From Aquarana catesbeiana (lineage: Eukaryota; Chordata; Amphibia; Anura; Ranidae): a stretch of DNA of 64,000 nucleotides. This document shows positions 1 through 10,993 of this stretch, piece by piece (the first letter of the stretch is position 1; each line of letters starts with the position of its first letter). A program made the position numbers and the translations under genes. The notes under the pieces were generated by a model, which saw only the letters and a program-made list of their open reading frames with translations, did no database searches and was not told the origin of the DNA. The stretch spans positions 433,997,069-434,061,068 of the forward strand of contig NC_133326.1 of assembly GCF_042186555.1 (NCBI RefSeq), in the 5' to 3' direction.

Positions 1-232
1 TCAACAAACAGTGAAATACTGGGTCCGTCATCCGGAGAAAGTTCCTGAAATCGTCAGGATTATTCTCACGGAGCAAAGGCATGTGACAAAACTGGTCACG
101 CTGGAGCAACCAATTCTTGGTCCATGAACTCCTCCCCACCCTGTTCATGGACTGGGCTTGTGTCAAAGTAAGGACCCCAACACCAAGCCCCCGCACAGCA
201 CTAACTCTACGATGAGTACGTATACGCATCAT
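1..232 (-). CDS. HARBI1-type Harbinger transposase, N-terminal exon (partial)
   Basis: Reading leftward from the ATG at 230-232 gives about 77 codons open to the window edge. They correspond to the N-terminus of the transposase at 48866 and include the block LLRENNPDDFRNFLRMTDPV, which is characteristic of vertebrate HARBI1-like nucleases. The catalytic DDE region would lie beyond position 1, so this copy cannot be judged functional. Differences from the other copy are a few substitutions only, for example MMRIRTH against MLRMRTP at the N-terminus, suggesting related and fairly young copies. The protein would be the DNA-cutting subunit of Harbinger transposition and act in the nucleus with the Myb-like partner. 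Confidence 0.75.
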   Translation of the reverse strand, partial: MMRIRTHRRVSAVRGLGVGVLTLTQAQSMNRVGRSSWTKNWLLQRDQFCHMPLLRENNPDDFRNFLRMTDPVFHCLL

Positions 233-707
233 GGCTAGAAAACGGTCGGCTGGTCAGAACGAAGTAACAGAACGCACTGAAGAACAGCAAGGCCTGTGAA
301 GAGCGACCTGAAAATCAGTAATGAACGAACAAGAACACAATGAAAAATCAATGGTAACTCGCTGCACACACTGAAGACCAGATACAAACCCACAAGCACA
401 AACTGAACAGCAGAAATACAATCTGAAAACCACGAGTCTGAAAAAGCGCAAATTGTCTCTCCTCAAACTTTTACTAACACGAGATTAGCAAAAGGGGCCC
501 AAAGGGTGCCGCGCTTGGTACTGAACTGCCCCTTTTATAGTCTCGTCGTACAAGGTGTACGTGACCGCGTTCTTGGCGTTCGGAAATTCTGACAACTTTG
601 TGCAACCGTGTGTATGCAAAACAAGTTTGAGCCAACATCCGTCGGAAAAAATCCATGGATTTTGTTGTCGGAACGTCCGATCAATGTCCGACCGTGTGTA
701 CAGGGCA
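1..707 (-). mobile_element. Harbinger element, terminal fragment (transposase 5' end and terminal inverted repeat)
   Basis: The stretch matches, in the same orientation and nearly base for base, the right end of the complete Harbinger element at about 48640-49338. It ends with the same terminal inverted repeat (reading ..CCGTGTGTACAGGGCA), followed by TTA at 708-710, the expected 3-bp target duplication. The other end lies outside the window, so total length is unknown. It holds the start of the transposase gene on the minus strand and about 470 bp of 5' non-coding and subterminal sequence rich in the palindromic TCCGAC/GTCGGA words typical of this family. Confidence 0.85.
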
Positions 708-710
708 TTA

Positions 711-1161
711 GTATGTATTGGTGTTATGGTAGAGTATGATTTTTATGGACAGCCTCAGCAACATTGTTCACTGGCAGTGCATCTTTGGCTGTGTAATTTA
801 TATATTTTTTCCTTTTACAACTTCCTTGGCTTACAAACAGCAGCATCCCAAACTGATTCATTTCAGTTTAAAAAAAAAAAAGTATTTTTCAAGTAGCTTT
901 AGCAGTTATTAAACAGTAATAGACCCTCCTTGATGGAGGAAATAAATGTGATTATAGTTGGCTGTCTGCTCTCATTAATGCAAAACTGCCCTTCCACTGA
1001 CCAATTTTCTATCAAGCTGTCAGAATGTGGAGACTACATAGTATACAGCAGTGTAAAATTTGATCAGCAGCAGAACATATTTCGTTAAGGAGAATTGGCC
1101 AAAAATTAGTTTAAAGTGGTTCTAAAGTCTAATAGTTTTTTACCTAAATGCATTCCCTGCA
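711..1161. other. Non-coding stretch with remnants of a decayed repeat
   Basis: No convincing coding region is present. The part around 1018-1085 (agcagtgtaaaatttgatcag and the following cagcagcag word) resembles the degenerate tandem units at 4647-4975. This suggests that both flanks derive from one old repeat later separated by the MITE and the foldback element. Confidence 0.4.
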
Positions 1162-1165
1162 TTAA

Positions 1166-2058
1166 CCAGTTCAGGTCTGCTCAATAGCAGTTTTACTGCT
1201 ATAGGGCGACACCTGTGCACCGGATCACATATATATACACACACGTGATCAGACACTTCTGGGTAGGAGGCGCACATGCACGCTGCCGGTGGCTCGCTCC
1301 CGCTGTGATTACACACCGCAGGAGCTGATCGGCGGGTATCGCAAACTCAATATCTGCTGGCACCTGCCAATCTTGAGGAAAAGACACAGAATGACCGTCT
1401 GTCTATGTAAACAAGGCAGATCGCCATTCTGACAGGAGGGAAGGCATGGATCTTGTGTCTCTGCGAAGCAGGGACTAGGATCCATTCCTTCCCCTAGTAA
1501 AACACGTTAGGCACAGAGTTAACCCTTTGATTGCCCCTGATGTTTAACACCTACCTTCCCAGCCAGTGCCATTGGTACAGTGACCATGTATATCGTTAGC
1601 ACTGATACCCAAAAAGTGTTGGTTAGTGTCAGAATGTCCGCCACAATATCTCAGTCCTGATATAAGTCGCTGATTGCTGCCATTACTAGTAGACACTATA
1701 ACTTTTGTGCAAACCAATCAATATATGCTTATTGGGATTTTTTTTACCAAAAATATGTAGCAGAATACATACTGGCCTAAGTTTATGAAGAAATTCTTTT
1801 TTTTTGTATACGTTTTAAAGCAGAAAGTCAAAGTTACTGGGTTTTTTTTTCAAAATTGTTTTTTTTTTCTTTATAGCGCAAGAAAGCTCTATTTGTTAGG
1901 AAATAAAAGGACATAAAATTTATTTGGGTACAACGTTGCACAAGAAAGCACTATTTGTGAGAAAAAAAGGACATTTATTGGGTACAACGTTGCGCAGTGC
2001 CGTATCACAAAAAATGGCCTGGTCATGAAGGGGGGTAAATCTTTCGAAGGGCAAGTGG
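1166..2058. mobile_element. piggyBac-type MITE, 893 bp, flanked by TTAA
   Basis: TTAA occurs at 1162-1165 and at 2059-2062. The ends read CCAGTTCAGGTC at the left and, on the other strand, CCACTTGCCCTT at the right, close to the ends of the longer piggyBac elements at 11866 and 63109. The interior holds GC-rich stem-loops (about 1250-1480) and a T-rich part containing the caaatagagctttcttgcgc-like block also present, inverted, at about 7300-7400. No ORF is supported. It is best read as a non-autonomous relative mobilised by a piggyBac transposase. TTAA target duplication is established for that superfamily; the individual assignment is inferred. Confidence 0.65.
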
Positions 2059-3040
2059 TTAAGGTAAAAAAACATCCCAGTACTTGGTGTGTCCCCCCTT
2101 CTTAAACATTTACCTAACTCGATCCAGCGCTGTCCCGCCTGAAGCACCACTCCCCCTTCCTAATCTCACAGGAGACACAGAGCAGCGTGAGCCATAGGCT
2201 CCTGCTGCTGCCAGTCAAATCCTGTGCATGGGCAAGCCGCACTGTGTATGTAAGAAAAACTAAACAATATATAAAACAGTGTAGCGCTGGACTGATAAGA
2301 ATACGCATATATTAGTGTATGCGAGTAGACCAGGACCCATAAATGTGTACATAAATACAAAAGAAAACCATATACCACTTAATCTAGAACAATTCAGTGT
2401 CTATAAGCGTGTATTGTGACACTAAAAATTAATCAAGTGCACCTACATATATCTAAAAACAAAAATTGATATATATATATATATATATATACAAAAGTAT
2501 ACAAAAATGGTGAACTCAAAGTAAGTTATGTGGACCAATGTGGCAGCAAAAATTAAAATTGCATCGACATGTGATAAGGAACTCTGTTCACTTATGTATT
2601 GTTAGTTGATCCTTATACTTAGTGATCACAGTGAAAGTAAAAAATTGAAATAAATAAATTAGGACAGTCCCAAAAGTTATAAACAAAAGTCCCAAAACGT
2701 AGTGACACTCCAACACAAATTCTGGTTCAATATTCCACCGCAGCTGTTGCCCACCACCAAGGGATTAAAGTCGGAGACTTACCGGACAGCCTGCGACCAC
2801 CCTTATTCAGGGGGGTCAAAACAGGCTCAGTAGGGATGTATGAATCCAGAAGATGTCCTCGCCAATAATCTCCAGGTGTTCTCCAAGTGTTCTTATGGCA
2901 AGCCAAGAGGGGCTTCCAGACAGGGTACAGCAAGGATTTGGCCACTTCACAAAGATGTATACAAATCAATGGATCCAAACAGCAAACAGACTGTCTGTTT
3001 GCTGTTTGGATCCATTGATTTGTATACATCTTTGTGAAGT

Positions 3041-3526
3041 GGCCAAATCCTTGCTGTACCCTGTCTGGAAGCCCCTCTTGGCTTGCCATAAGAACACTTG
3101 GAGAACACCTGGAGATTATTGGCGAGGACATCTTCTGGATTCATACATCCCTACTGAGCCTGTTTTGACCCCCCTGAATAAGGGTGGTCGCAGGCTGTCC
3201 GTGGCCAAATCCTTGCTGTACCCTGTCTGGAAGCCCCTCTTGGCTTGCCATAAGAACACTTGGAGAACACCTGGAGATTATTGGCAAGGACATCTTCTGG
3301 ATTCATACATCCCTACTGAGCCTGTTTTGACCCCCCTGAATAAGGGTGATCGCAGGCTGTCCGTGGCCAAATCCTTGCTGTACCCTGTCTGGAAGCCCCT
3401 CTTGGCTTGCCATAAGAACACTTGGAGAACACCTGGAGATTATTGGCGAGGACATCTTCTGGATTCATACATCCCTACTGAGCCTGTTTTGACCCCCCTG
3501 AATAAGGGTGGTCGTAGGCTGTCCGG
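3041..3526 (+). repeat. Three tandem copies of a 162-bp unit inside a foldback arm
   Basis: The word GGCCAAATCCTTGC starts at 3041, 3203 and 3365, giving an exact period of 162 bp with only a few differences between copies. Because 162 is divisible by three, the copies create an open frame of about 240 codons with an internal repeat. The left arm (2747-2957) holds only one copy in inverse orientation. The frame is therefore most likely a by-product of the amplification and not a gene. Confidence 0.85.
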
Positions 3527-3814
3527 TAAGCCTCCAACTTTAATCCCTTGGTCGTGGGCAACAGCTGCGGTGGAATATTGAACCAGAATTTGTGTTGGAG
3601 TGTCACTACGTTTTGGGACTTTTGTTTATAACTTTTGGGACTGTCCTAATTTATTTATTTCAATTTTTTACTTTCACTGTGATCACTAAGTATAAGGATC
3701 AACTAACAATACATAAGTGAACAGAGTTCCTTATCACATGTCGATGCAATTTTAATTTTTGCTGCCACATTGGTCCACATAACTTACTTTGAGTTCACCA
3801 TTTTTGTATACTTT

Positions 3815-3816
<2 letters not shown>

Positions 3817-3891
<75 letters not shown>
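3817..3891. repeat. (TA)n microsatellite
   Basis: An uninterrupted TA dinucleotide tract of about 75 bp lies here. The corresponding site in the opposite arm of the foldback element (about 2469-2491) has only about 23 bp, so the tract expanded after the arms formed, or contracted on the other side. Confidence 0.9.
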
Positions 3892-3893
<2 letters not shown>

Positions 3894-4236
3894 ATTTTTG
3901 TTTTTAGATATATGTAGGTGCACTTGATTAATTTTTAGTGTCACAATACACGCTTATAGACACTGAATTGTTCTAGATTAAGTGGTATATGGTTTTCTTT
4001 TGTATTTATGTACACATTTATGGGTCCTGGTCTACTCGCATACACTAATATATGCGTATTCTTATCAGTCCAGCGCTACACTGTTTTATATATTGTTTAG
4101 TTTGTGTGCCCTTGTATTGGGGTTATTGTGTTTTAGCTGCAGGACTCACTTCACGTCTTTTTCACTTTTTAAATTGAACACCGAGCGCAATTTCTTTCCC
4201 CTTCCTTTTCCTTTATGTAAGAAAAACTAGCCTTTA

Positions 4237-4624
4237 GGGTCCTTTCACACGGGACGGATCCGTGATGATCCGCCCCGTGAACATCCGCTTGCTCAGCGGG
4301 GATCGCTCCGTGGATCCCCGCTGAGCAGGCAGATGACAGGTCTGACTCTGCACATTGTGCAGCGACGGACCTGTCAGAGTGCCGCTCTCCCCTATGGGGG
4401 ATCGGATGATGACGGACCGTAGAGTCCGTCGTCACCCGATCCGATCACGGATGGAAAAGTAGGTCTTTCCTCTGTTACACTTTTTCGGATTGGAGCGGGT
4501 CGGATGTCAGCGGACATGTCACCGCTGACATCCAATGCTCCATAGAGGTCTATGGAGGGTCCGTTCAGGTCCGCCTAAAAAACTGACAGGCGGACCTGAA
4601 CGGATCGTTCATGTGAAAGAGGCC
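4237..4624. mobile_element. 388-bp MITE with TTA target duplication, Harbinger-like
   Basis: TTA is found at 4234-4236 and 4625-4627. The ends form an imperfect inverted repeat: GGGTCCTTTCACACGG on the left against GGCCTCTTTCACATGA on the reverse strand of the right end. Inside are further palindromes, such as the pair around 4268-4330 built on GCTCAGCGGGGATC and its complement, so the whole element can fold. It is non-coding. A 3-bp TTA/TAA duplication is typical of Harbinger-mobilised MITEs, but the terminal sequence differs from the Harbinger element at 42006-49338, so it belongs to another family. Confidence 0.65.
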
Positions 4625-4646
4625 TTACTCTCACTTTTAGAATTAC

Positions 4647-4975
4647 AGGCAGGTGTTTTACTGCAATAATGAGGAGACCACAGATGACACAGCAGTATAA
4701 ATTTGTCCATTAGCAATTTTTTAAATGGCAAGTCTAGGCTTAAACTTACTGGGAACAAAGATCACAGGCTGAGGCTTTACTACAAAAATTAAGACACCGC
4801 AGAGGATGCAACACAAAAAATTTAACCAGTAGCAGGACAGTTATAATCAGGGATAAAATGTACTAGAGAGAGACATTGCGTATAGGCAGATGTTTTACTA
4901 GAAAGAAACCACAGTAGTGTAAAATTGGCCAGCAGCAGGACCATTTATTAGGAATAGTAGGTCTAACTGATGTAT
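4647..4975. repeat. Degenerate tandem repeat, period about 118 bp
   Basis: Related units begin with aggcaggtgtttta at 4647, aggctgaggcttta at 4766 and aggcagatgtttta at 4883. Each later contains a caccgcag/ccacag word and an agtgtaaaatt/tataaattt word. The copies are strongly diverged, and a similar unit lies near 1018-1085. It looks like an old low-copy satellite. Confidence 0.5.
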
Positions 4976-5540
4976 TTTTTTATGTAATTTTCATTTGTAG
5001 TCAGAGTCTTTACTTGGAAATGCGATTACCCTAACTACCAAGACCTGAGATGTGCCTTGGTCAAGCTGGTCAGTATGCCTAAAAGAGGGCAAAAGACACA
5101 AAAATAGGTGTAATGAAATGCTTGAATGAAAGACATGAGTCCAGTAAAATAGCGAATGCTCTGCTGACTTCAATATGGGGTTTTGGAATATATCTGCTAT
5201 AACAAGAGGACCTCCAGCGCCCCATGTACTTGATGATATAAGAAGGGACCCCGAGTTTGGAAGCTGCGGATGCTGCCCGATCCTAAACAAATGTCCAGAA
5301 AACTGGAAATTAAGCCTAATTTTGCCAGTAGAATCCTAACATAAGAAACAAACTGTTTTGAAGCGAGAGGATGCGTGGGAAAGGGGAGCAAAGGGCTGTC
5401 CAGAGGAGTCGCTGCAAAAAGATTGCAGAGAGAGTCAAACACTTCAACCAGGCACGAATTGCTGTTGGTTCTGTAGTATTTTACCACAAACCCCTGGCCT
5501 GTGTCTATTCTTGTTATTGGGAAGTTGTAATTCGTAATGA
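4976..5540. other. Non-coding stretch, unidentified
   Basis: Only short chance frames occur on either strand. I see no terminal repeat, conserved motif or tandem structure and make no functional claim. Confidence 0.4.
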
Positions 5541-6641
5541 TCAGGGAACCTGGTGAGACTGCCTCTGAGCAGAATGACATGGCAGCTAAGGGGAGTGGGA
5601 TAACAATGGACGGGTGAGGATGCCAGGCAGCTGGGCTCCATTAACGCCCCACATCCAAAACATCCCACAGCAGCTGATAACCCTCGGCCGGAGAGACTCT
5701 CTGAAAGGTCCTGAATCAGCATAGTAGCTAAACAGCTACAAAGCTACACAGCTGCCAGATCGTAGCAAAGGCTTTCCTGATTTATTGGTGGGAAGAGAAG
5801 CAGGTAAGTCATTGTAGCGGCAGAGACGGTGTGGAGCGGCGCACGGCGATGGAGGAGCCTGGACTTCCGAATCCCTGTTAGCCGGATGGTAGCAGAGGAG
5901 GTAGTGAAAACAGCAGCTGTTTGGGGGGACCCCCATCTAAAGCCCAGACACCTTACCCCGCCAGTGAAGTACGTATAAGCACGGATACTGACACAGACAG
6001 CAGCTGAGTGCTTAGATCTTTCCTTATCATAGTTCTTACTTCTGGACTCTTCCCAGCAACAGCTGGATGTGAAAGTAGAAGAGCACAGCACCAGGTAATT
6101 AGACTGTTTCGCTTTTGCCTTAATCTACTACTGTGGATGTAGAAACTGTGCGATTTCTTATGCAATTTTTTTATACAACAGTGTAGAGTGCAATTTAATG
6201 GCAATTGAATGAGTGTAATTCGCTGGACTTTGCCCTGTTATTATTTGTCTCTCTCTGAACATCTCCGTATTACTCCAGTATTAGCCTAGAAACAACTCTG
6301 TAATACCTTAGCAGGAGTGAGTTTAGTGATATGCTTGCAGGACAGTGATATGCCTGCAGGCTGAGCTATTATACCATTTTCCGCTCTAGAGCGAGTAAGT
6401 GTCTTGGGAAACAAAGGTGAGAGCAGGATGCAGTTGCTCAAACAGCGGGAAACTAAAACATCACGTAAAGCAGCCAAAACGGGGGGGGTCACAAGCCGAG
6501 ATGCAGCAGTATCTCCCGGCAACAGACAGACAGGGGTCCGGTAGTAAGACGATAAACATTACGGGGTCAAGAAACTGGGATACCTACCTTACAGGTTACC
6601 CAGACCATACCTACATATCTACTACATTTATTACACCCACC
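5541..6641 (+). other. Probable 5' untranslated region of an L1-type LINE
   Basis: This moderately GC-rich non-coding stretch immediately precedes an L1 ORF1-like frame that begins at about 6642. Its length and position match the 5' leaders in front of ORF1 of the other LINEs here (25902-27150 and 57661-57827). The exact left boundary cannot be seen. The assignment is from position, not from a sequence match. Confidence 0.35.
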
Positions 6642-7183
6642 ATGGCGACAGGAATAGAACTCAATTCAGAAGCACATCGGGCCCCTGTACTGGAGAGACG
6701 GCTTTCTATACAGCAGGAAAACGCAGTACCACACCATATGGGGGAGGAAGATCTGAGGACACTGATACAGGCCCTACCGACGAAGAAAGATATAGAAGCA
6801 CTCATATATAAGGTGGAAGAGGCCCATAATAAAGAACTTCAGGTCGTTCATACAGAGATACAGTCAATATCAGAACGTCTTGCAGGATTTTGGACGAGAC
6901 AACAACCAGTGCTTAGGAGCAGCGAGTAGCTGTTCTGGAAAGGGAAAGGAACTCTCACATGGAAACCACAACAGCCTCTCAACTGCAATTAGAAGAAATG
7001 GAGGACCGGAGTCGCAGAAATAATCTGTGACTCCGGGGCCTCCTTGAGACTATAGACCAAAAAAGCCTTAACGTGAAGGTAATGGAGATCTTTCATAAAT
7101 TGCTGGAGGGCGATGCACCTAATAATGTGGAACTGGATAAGGGTACAAAGAACTTTGGACCCTAAATACATAGACCCTAACTT
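6642..7183 (+). pseudogene. L1 ORF1 (RNA-binding protein) fragment
   Basis: The frame starting MATGIELNSEA reaches a stop at 6927-6929. A one-base frame change then allows a coiled-coil-like segment to continue, ending in MEDRSRRNNL followed by a stop and LRGLLE. The block D-R-S-R-R-N-N-L-R-(L/I)-R-G marks the entry to the RRM-like domain of L1 ORF1 proteins, and the preceding Glu/Lys/Gln-rich part (about 6720-6990) fits the trimerising coiled coil. The gene is cut off at about 7183 near the left end of a piggyBac element, so the RRM and C-terminal domain are missing. ORF1p normally coats L1 RNA in the cytoplasmic ribonucleoprotein. This copy is dead. Confidence 0.7.
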
Positions 7184-7649
7184 CAGCGCCGGAAGGATTT
7201 ACCCCCTTCCTGACCAGAGCACTTTTTACAATTTGGCACTGCGTCGCTTTAACTGCTAATTGCGCGGTCATGCAATGCTGTACCTAAACGAAATTTTTGT
7301 CCTTTTCTTCCCACAAATAGAGCTTTCTTTTGATGTTATTTGATCACCTCTGCGGTTTTTATTTTTTGCGCTATAAACGGAAAAAGACCGAAAATTTTGA
7401 AAAAAAATGACATTTTCTACTTTTTGTTATAAAAAAAATCCAATAAACTCAATTTTAGTCATACATTTAGGCCAAAATGTATTCGGCTACATGTCTTTGG
7501 TAAAAAAAATATCAATAAGCGTGTATTTATTGGTTTGCGCAAAAGTTATAGCGTCTACAAACTATGGTACATTTTCTGGAATTTACACAGCTTTTAGTTT
7601 ATGACTGCCTATGTCATTTCTTGAGGTGCTAAAATAGCAGGGCAGTACA

Positions 7650-8960
7650 AACCCCCCCCCCAAATGACCCCATTTTGGAAAGTAGACACCCCAAGGAAAT
7701 TGCTAAGAGGCATGTTGAGCCCATTGAATATTAATTTTTTTTCTCCCAAGTGATTGAGTAATGACAAAAGAAAAAAAAAATTACAAAAAGTTGTCACTAA
7801 ATGATATATTGCTCACACAGGCCATGGGCATATGTGGAATTGCACCCCAAAATACATTCAGCTGCTTCTCCTGAGTACAGGGATACCACATGTGTGGGAC
7901 TTTTTGGGAGCCTAGCTGCGTACGGGGCCCCGAAAACCAATCACCGCCTTCAGGATTTCTAAGGGCGTAAATTTTTGATTTCACTCCTCACTACCTATCA
8001 CAGTTTTGAAGGCCATAAAATGCCTAGATGGCACAACCCCCCCCCCCAAATGACCACATTTTGGAAAGTAGACACCCCAAACTATTTGCTGAGAGGCATG
8101 TTGAGTCCATGGAATATTTAATATTTTGACACAAGTTGCAGGAAAGTGACACTTTTTTTTTTTTGCACAAAGTTGTCACTAAATGATATATTGCTCACAC
8201 AGGCCATGGGCATATGTGGAATTGCACCCAAAAATACATTTAACTGCTTCTCCTGAGTATGGGGATACCACATGTGTGGGTCTTTTTGGGAGCCTAACCA
8301 CGTACGGGGCCCCGAAACCAATCACCGCTTTTAGGATTTCTAAGGGTGTAAATTTTTGATTTCACTCTTCACTGCCTATCACAGTTTCGGAGGCCATGGA
8401 ATGCCCAGGTGGCACGAAACCCCCCCAAATGACCCCATTTTGGAAAGTAGACACCCCAAGCTATTTGCTGAGAGGCATGGTGAGTATTTTGCAGCTCTGA
8501 TTTGTTTTTGAAAATGAAGACAGACAAGAAAAAAACATATTTTTTTTCTTTTTTCAATTTTCAAAACTTTGTGACAAAAAGTGAGGTCTGCAAAATACTC
8601 ACTATACCTGTCAGCAAATAGCTTGGGGTGTCTACTTTCCAAAATAGGGTTACTCGGGGGGGGGGGGGGGTTGTGCCACCTGGGCATTCCATGGCCTCCA
8701 AAACTGTGATAGGCAGTGAAGAGTGAAATCAAAAATTTATGCCCTTAGAAAGCCTGAAGCCGTGCTTGTTTTTCGGGGTCCCATGCACGGCTAGGCTCTC
8801 AAAAAGTCTCACACATGTGGTATCCCCGTACTTTTCCCGCAACTTGTGTCACAATATAAAATATTCCATGGACTCGACATGCCTCTCAGCAAATAGCTTG
8901 GGGTGTCTACTTTCCAAAATGGGGTCATTTGGGGGGGGTTTGAACTGTCCTGGCATTTTA
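7650..8960. repeat. Direct and inverted repeats of a ~390-bp unit inside the piggyBac element
   Basis: The word TTTTGGAAAGTAGACACCCC occurs at about 7673, 8053 and 8439 in direct orientation. The complementary GGGGTGTCTACTTTCC occurs at about 8626 and 8901. The first two direct copies extend about 380-390 bp, including gatatattgctcacacaggc and caccacatgtgtggg-like words. The later inverted copies fold back on them. The unit gives many overlapping open frames in several registers that are repeat artefacts. Confidence 0.75.
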
Positions 8961-9993
8961 TGCACAACATTTAGAAGCTTATGTCACACATCACCCACTC
9001 TTCTAATCACTTGAAGACAAAGCTCTTTCTGACACTTTTTGTTTACATGAAAAAATTATTTTTTTTTGCAAGAAAATTACTTTGAACCCCCAAACATTAT
9101 ATATTTTTTTAAAGCAAATGCCCTACAGTGTCACTTTCCTTTTACATGAAATCTAAGTCATGAAATTCTCGTAGCTTTCGGTTTCTTAGGCCATAGAGAT
9201 GTTTGGAGCCACTCTGGTCTCTGATCAGCTCTATGGTCAGCTGGCTGAATCACCGGCTGCATTCTCAGGTTCCCTGTTGAGACAGGAGAGCCAGAGAAAA
9301 ACACGGAAGACGTTGGGGGGGGGCATTCCCTCCCACTGCTTGTAAAAGCAGTCTAGAGGCTAATTAGCCGCTAGGATTGCTTTTACATGAAAGCCGACCG
9401 CTGGCTGAAAAGAATGATACCAAGATGATACCTAAACCTGCAGACATCATTCTGGTATAACCACTCAAAGTCGTGAATTGCGTACCTGAAGACAAAAAAA
9501 TGGTTAACAATAAAACACAGTAAACGGTAAAGTATAAAAAATTGCATACCTGAAAAGCAAACATGATAAAACATAATAACAATAAACCGTTGCAGAATAG
9601 AATACAGTAAAAAAGAGCAGAACAATAGAGAGAGAATAGAGAGATGGAGAACAATGAAACAACTATTTTTTTTTTTATTTTATATATTTTTTTGTGTTTT
9701 TTTTTTTAACACTTTTTTTGTAACTGTAACTTTTATAACTGTAACCGGTTCCAGGTTCGGGTCTCTCAAAATGCGATGGCATCTTGGGAGACCCTGTGAA
9801 AGTGTGCCTAGTCTGTGCAATGCTGTAGCCTACGCTAATACTCAGCTAGTGCATGGTAGCGTTCAAAACATTCACCAATGCAAAGACCAGGATTGTCAGG
9901 ACAGGAGGGACAATAATAGCGGGTGTCACGCCTATATCCGCGCTTGCTGCAGACACAACATCTTTTTTGGGGGGGTTCTTTGAGTAGGGGTAC

Positions 9994-10296
9994 TCAGGAG
10001 GACATAAAAATGCCTCTCATGCAGCCGACTGCATTTGGTTGGGGATGTGAATGGGGGAAGTACGGGCGCTGCAGAAGTGGTGGGTTCCCAATTATTAGGA
10101 TTGGCGAATGCAGCAGGAAGGGCATTATGGGCACGACGGGCCTGTTTGTCTTCTTCTTTGGTGGCAGCGGGACACTACTTGTGCTTGTCACCTCACCAGC
10201 TTGAACTGCACTTATGGGACTCGCCATGTCACCAAGTGTTACTGCAGTGCTGGTTTGACTACGACCGGGGTGTACTAGGCCACTGGTGCTTGCCAC
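9994..10296 (-). pseudogene. piggyBac transposase, N-terminal remnant
   Basis: The minus-strand frame beginning MASTSGLVHPGRSQTSTAVT is clearly the same protein as the N-terminal half of the transposase at 61128-61853, which contains STSGLVHPGRSQTSTAVT. This segment is the low-complexity, Ser/Thr/Pro-rich region before the catalytic domain. Neither the upstream start (MSNRRYTSEEAY in the other copy) nor the DDE domain is found: upstream lies a tandem duplication of non-coding sequence and downstream a stretch unrelated to the transposase. No activity is possible. Confidence 0.75.
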
Positions 10297-10993
10297 TTCA
10301 CCAAAACGCTACCAAAAAAACAGCGATCGCAGGGATCAGGCCTGACTCTGCGAACGCTGCAGTTATGTGTTTAGTGTTTTGTAAGTGACAGTGATCGATC
10401 GATACTGCACTTGGGTGGGCTGGGCTGGGCCGGGCAGAGGGGCAAAATGCAGGTGCTAGCAGGTATCTGGGCTGATCCCGCTAACACTGCGTTTTTGGGA
10501 ACCCTAAACTGCCGGGGACGCTAGTATAGATCTGATCGGATCAGATATTGATCCGTTCAGATACTATACCACTAAGGGAGGTGTGCGGTGCGTGCGTGGG
10601 TGTTAGCGGTACTGGCGCTAACCTGACGCTGCTTGGGGCTGGTGCTTGCCAGTTCACCAAAACGCTAACAAAAAAACTGTTAGCGATCGCAGGGATCAGG
10701 CCTGACACTGCGAACGCTGCAGTTATGTGTTTAGTGTTTTGTAAGTGATCGATCGATACTGCACTTGGGTGGGCTGGGCTGGGCCGGGCAGAGGGGCAAA
10801 ACGCAGGTGCTAGCAGGTATCTGGGCTGATCCCGCTAACACTGCGTTTTTGGAAACCCTAAACTGCTGGGGTCGCTAGTATAGATCTGATCGGATCAGAT
10901 ATTGATCCGTTCAGATACTATACCACTAAGGGAGGTGTACGGTGCGTGTGTGGGTGTTAGCGGTACTGGCGCTAATCTGACGCTGCCTGGGGC
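10287..10993. repeat. 355-bp tandem duplication in the piggyBac 5' region
   Basis: Copy one (10287-10641) and copy two (10642-10993) share nearly every base. Both begin tgcttgcca(c/g)ttcacc and include AGCGATCGCAGGGATCAGG and GATCTGATCGGATCAGATA. The element at 58788-63109 has this region only once (about 61530-62210), so the duplication is private to this copy or subfamily. Confidence 0.85.

Larger units (their letters stand above)
2263..4213. mobile_element. Large foldback element with one-sided tail and 16-bp target duplication
   Basis: The 16-bp word TATGTAAGAAAAACTA lies directly at both sides (2247-2262 and 4214-4229). The interior is a giant palindrome centred near 2999: the left arm (2263-2995) returns as reverse complement on the right, out to about 4101. 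The right arm is longer because it contains three copies of a 162-bp unit and an expanded TA tract. A further 112 bp (4102-4213) on the right has no partner on the left. Inverted arms, a unique tail and a long direct repeat argue for a retroelement with inverted terminal pseudo-LTRs, as in Penelope-like elements, rather than a DNA transposon. No RT is encoded, and I see no clear hammerhead core in this copy. Confidence 0.7.

Noticed and set aside
1200..1260. Possible tRNA-like or 5S-derived SINE head in the GC-rich stem-loops of the MITE
   Set aside because: No A/B box order or cloverleaf could be drawn, and TTAA-flanked ends explain the element.
2853..3581. Open frame of 242 codons with a repeated 54-residue block
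   Set aside because: It lies in one arm of a palindrome, arises from a 162-bp triplication and has a mirror frame on the other strand. No domain or splice signal supports a gene.
8379..8732. Minus-strand open frames around 8369-8732 with Pro-rich blocks
   Set aside because: They come from poly-C/poly-G runs and the inverted 390-bp repeat; the same frames recur in each repeat copy.
9654..9983. Plus-strand frame beginning with Phe/Val-rich hydrophobic residues, at first suggesting a signal or membrane segment
   Set aside because: The residues come from a T-rich low-complexity stretch in the piggyBac element; no real gene continues from it.
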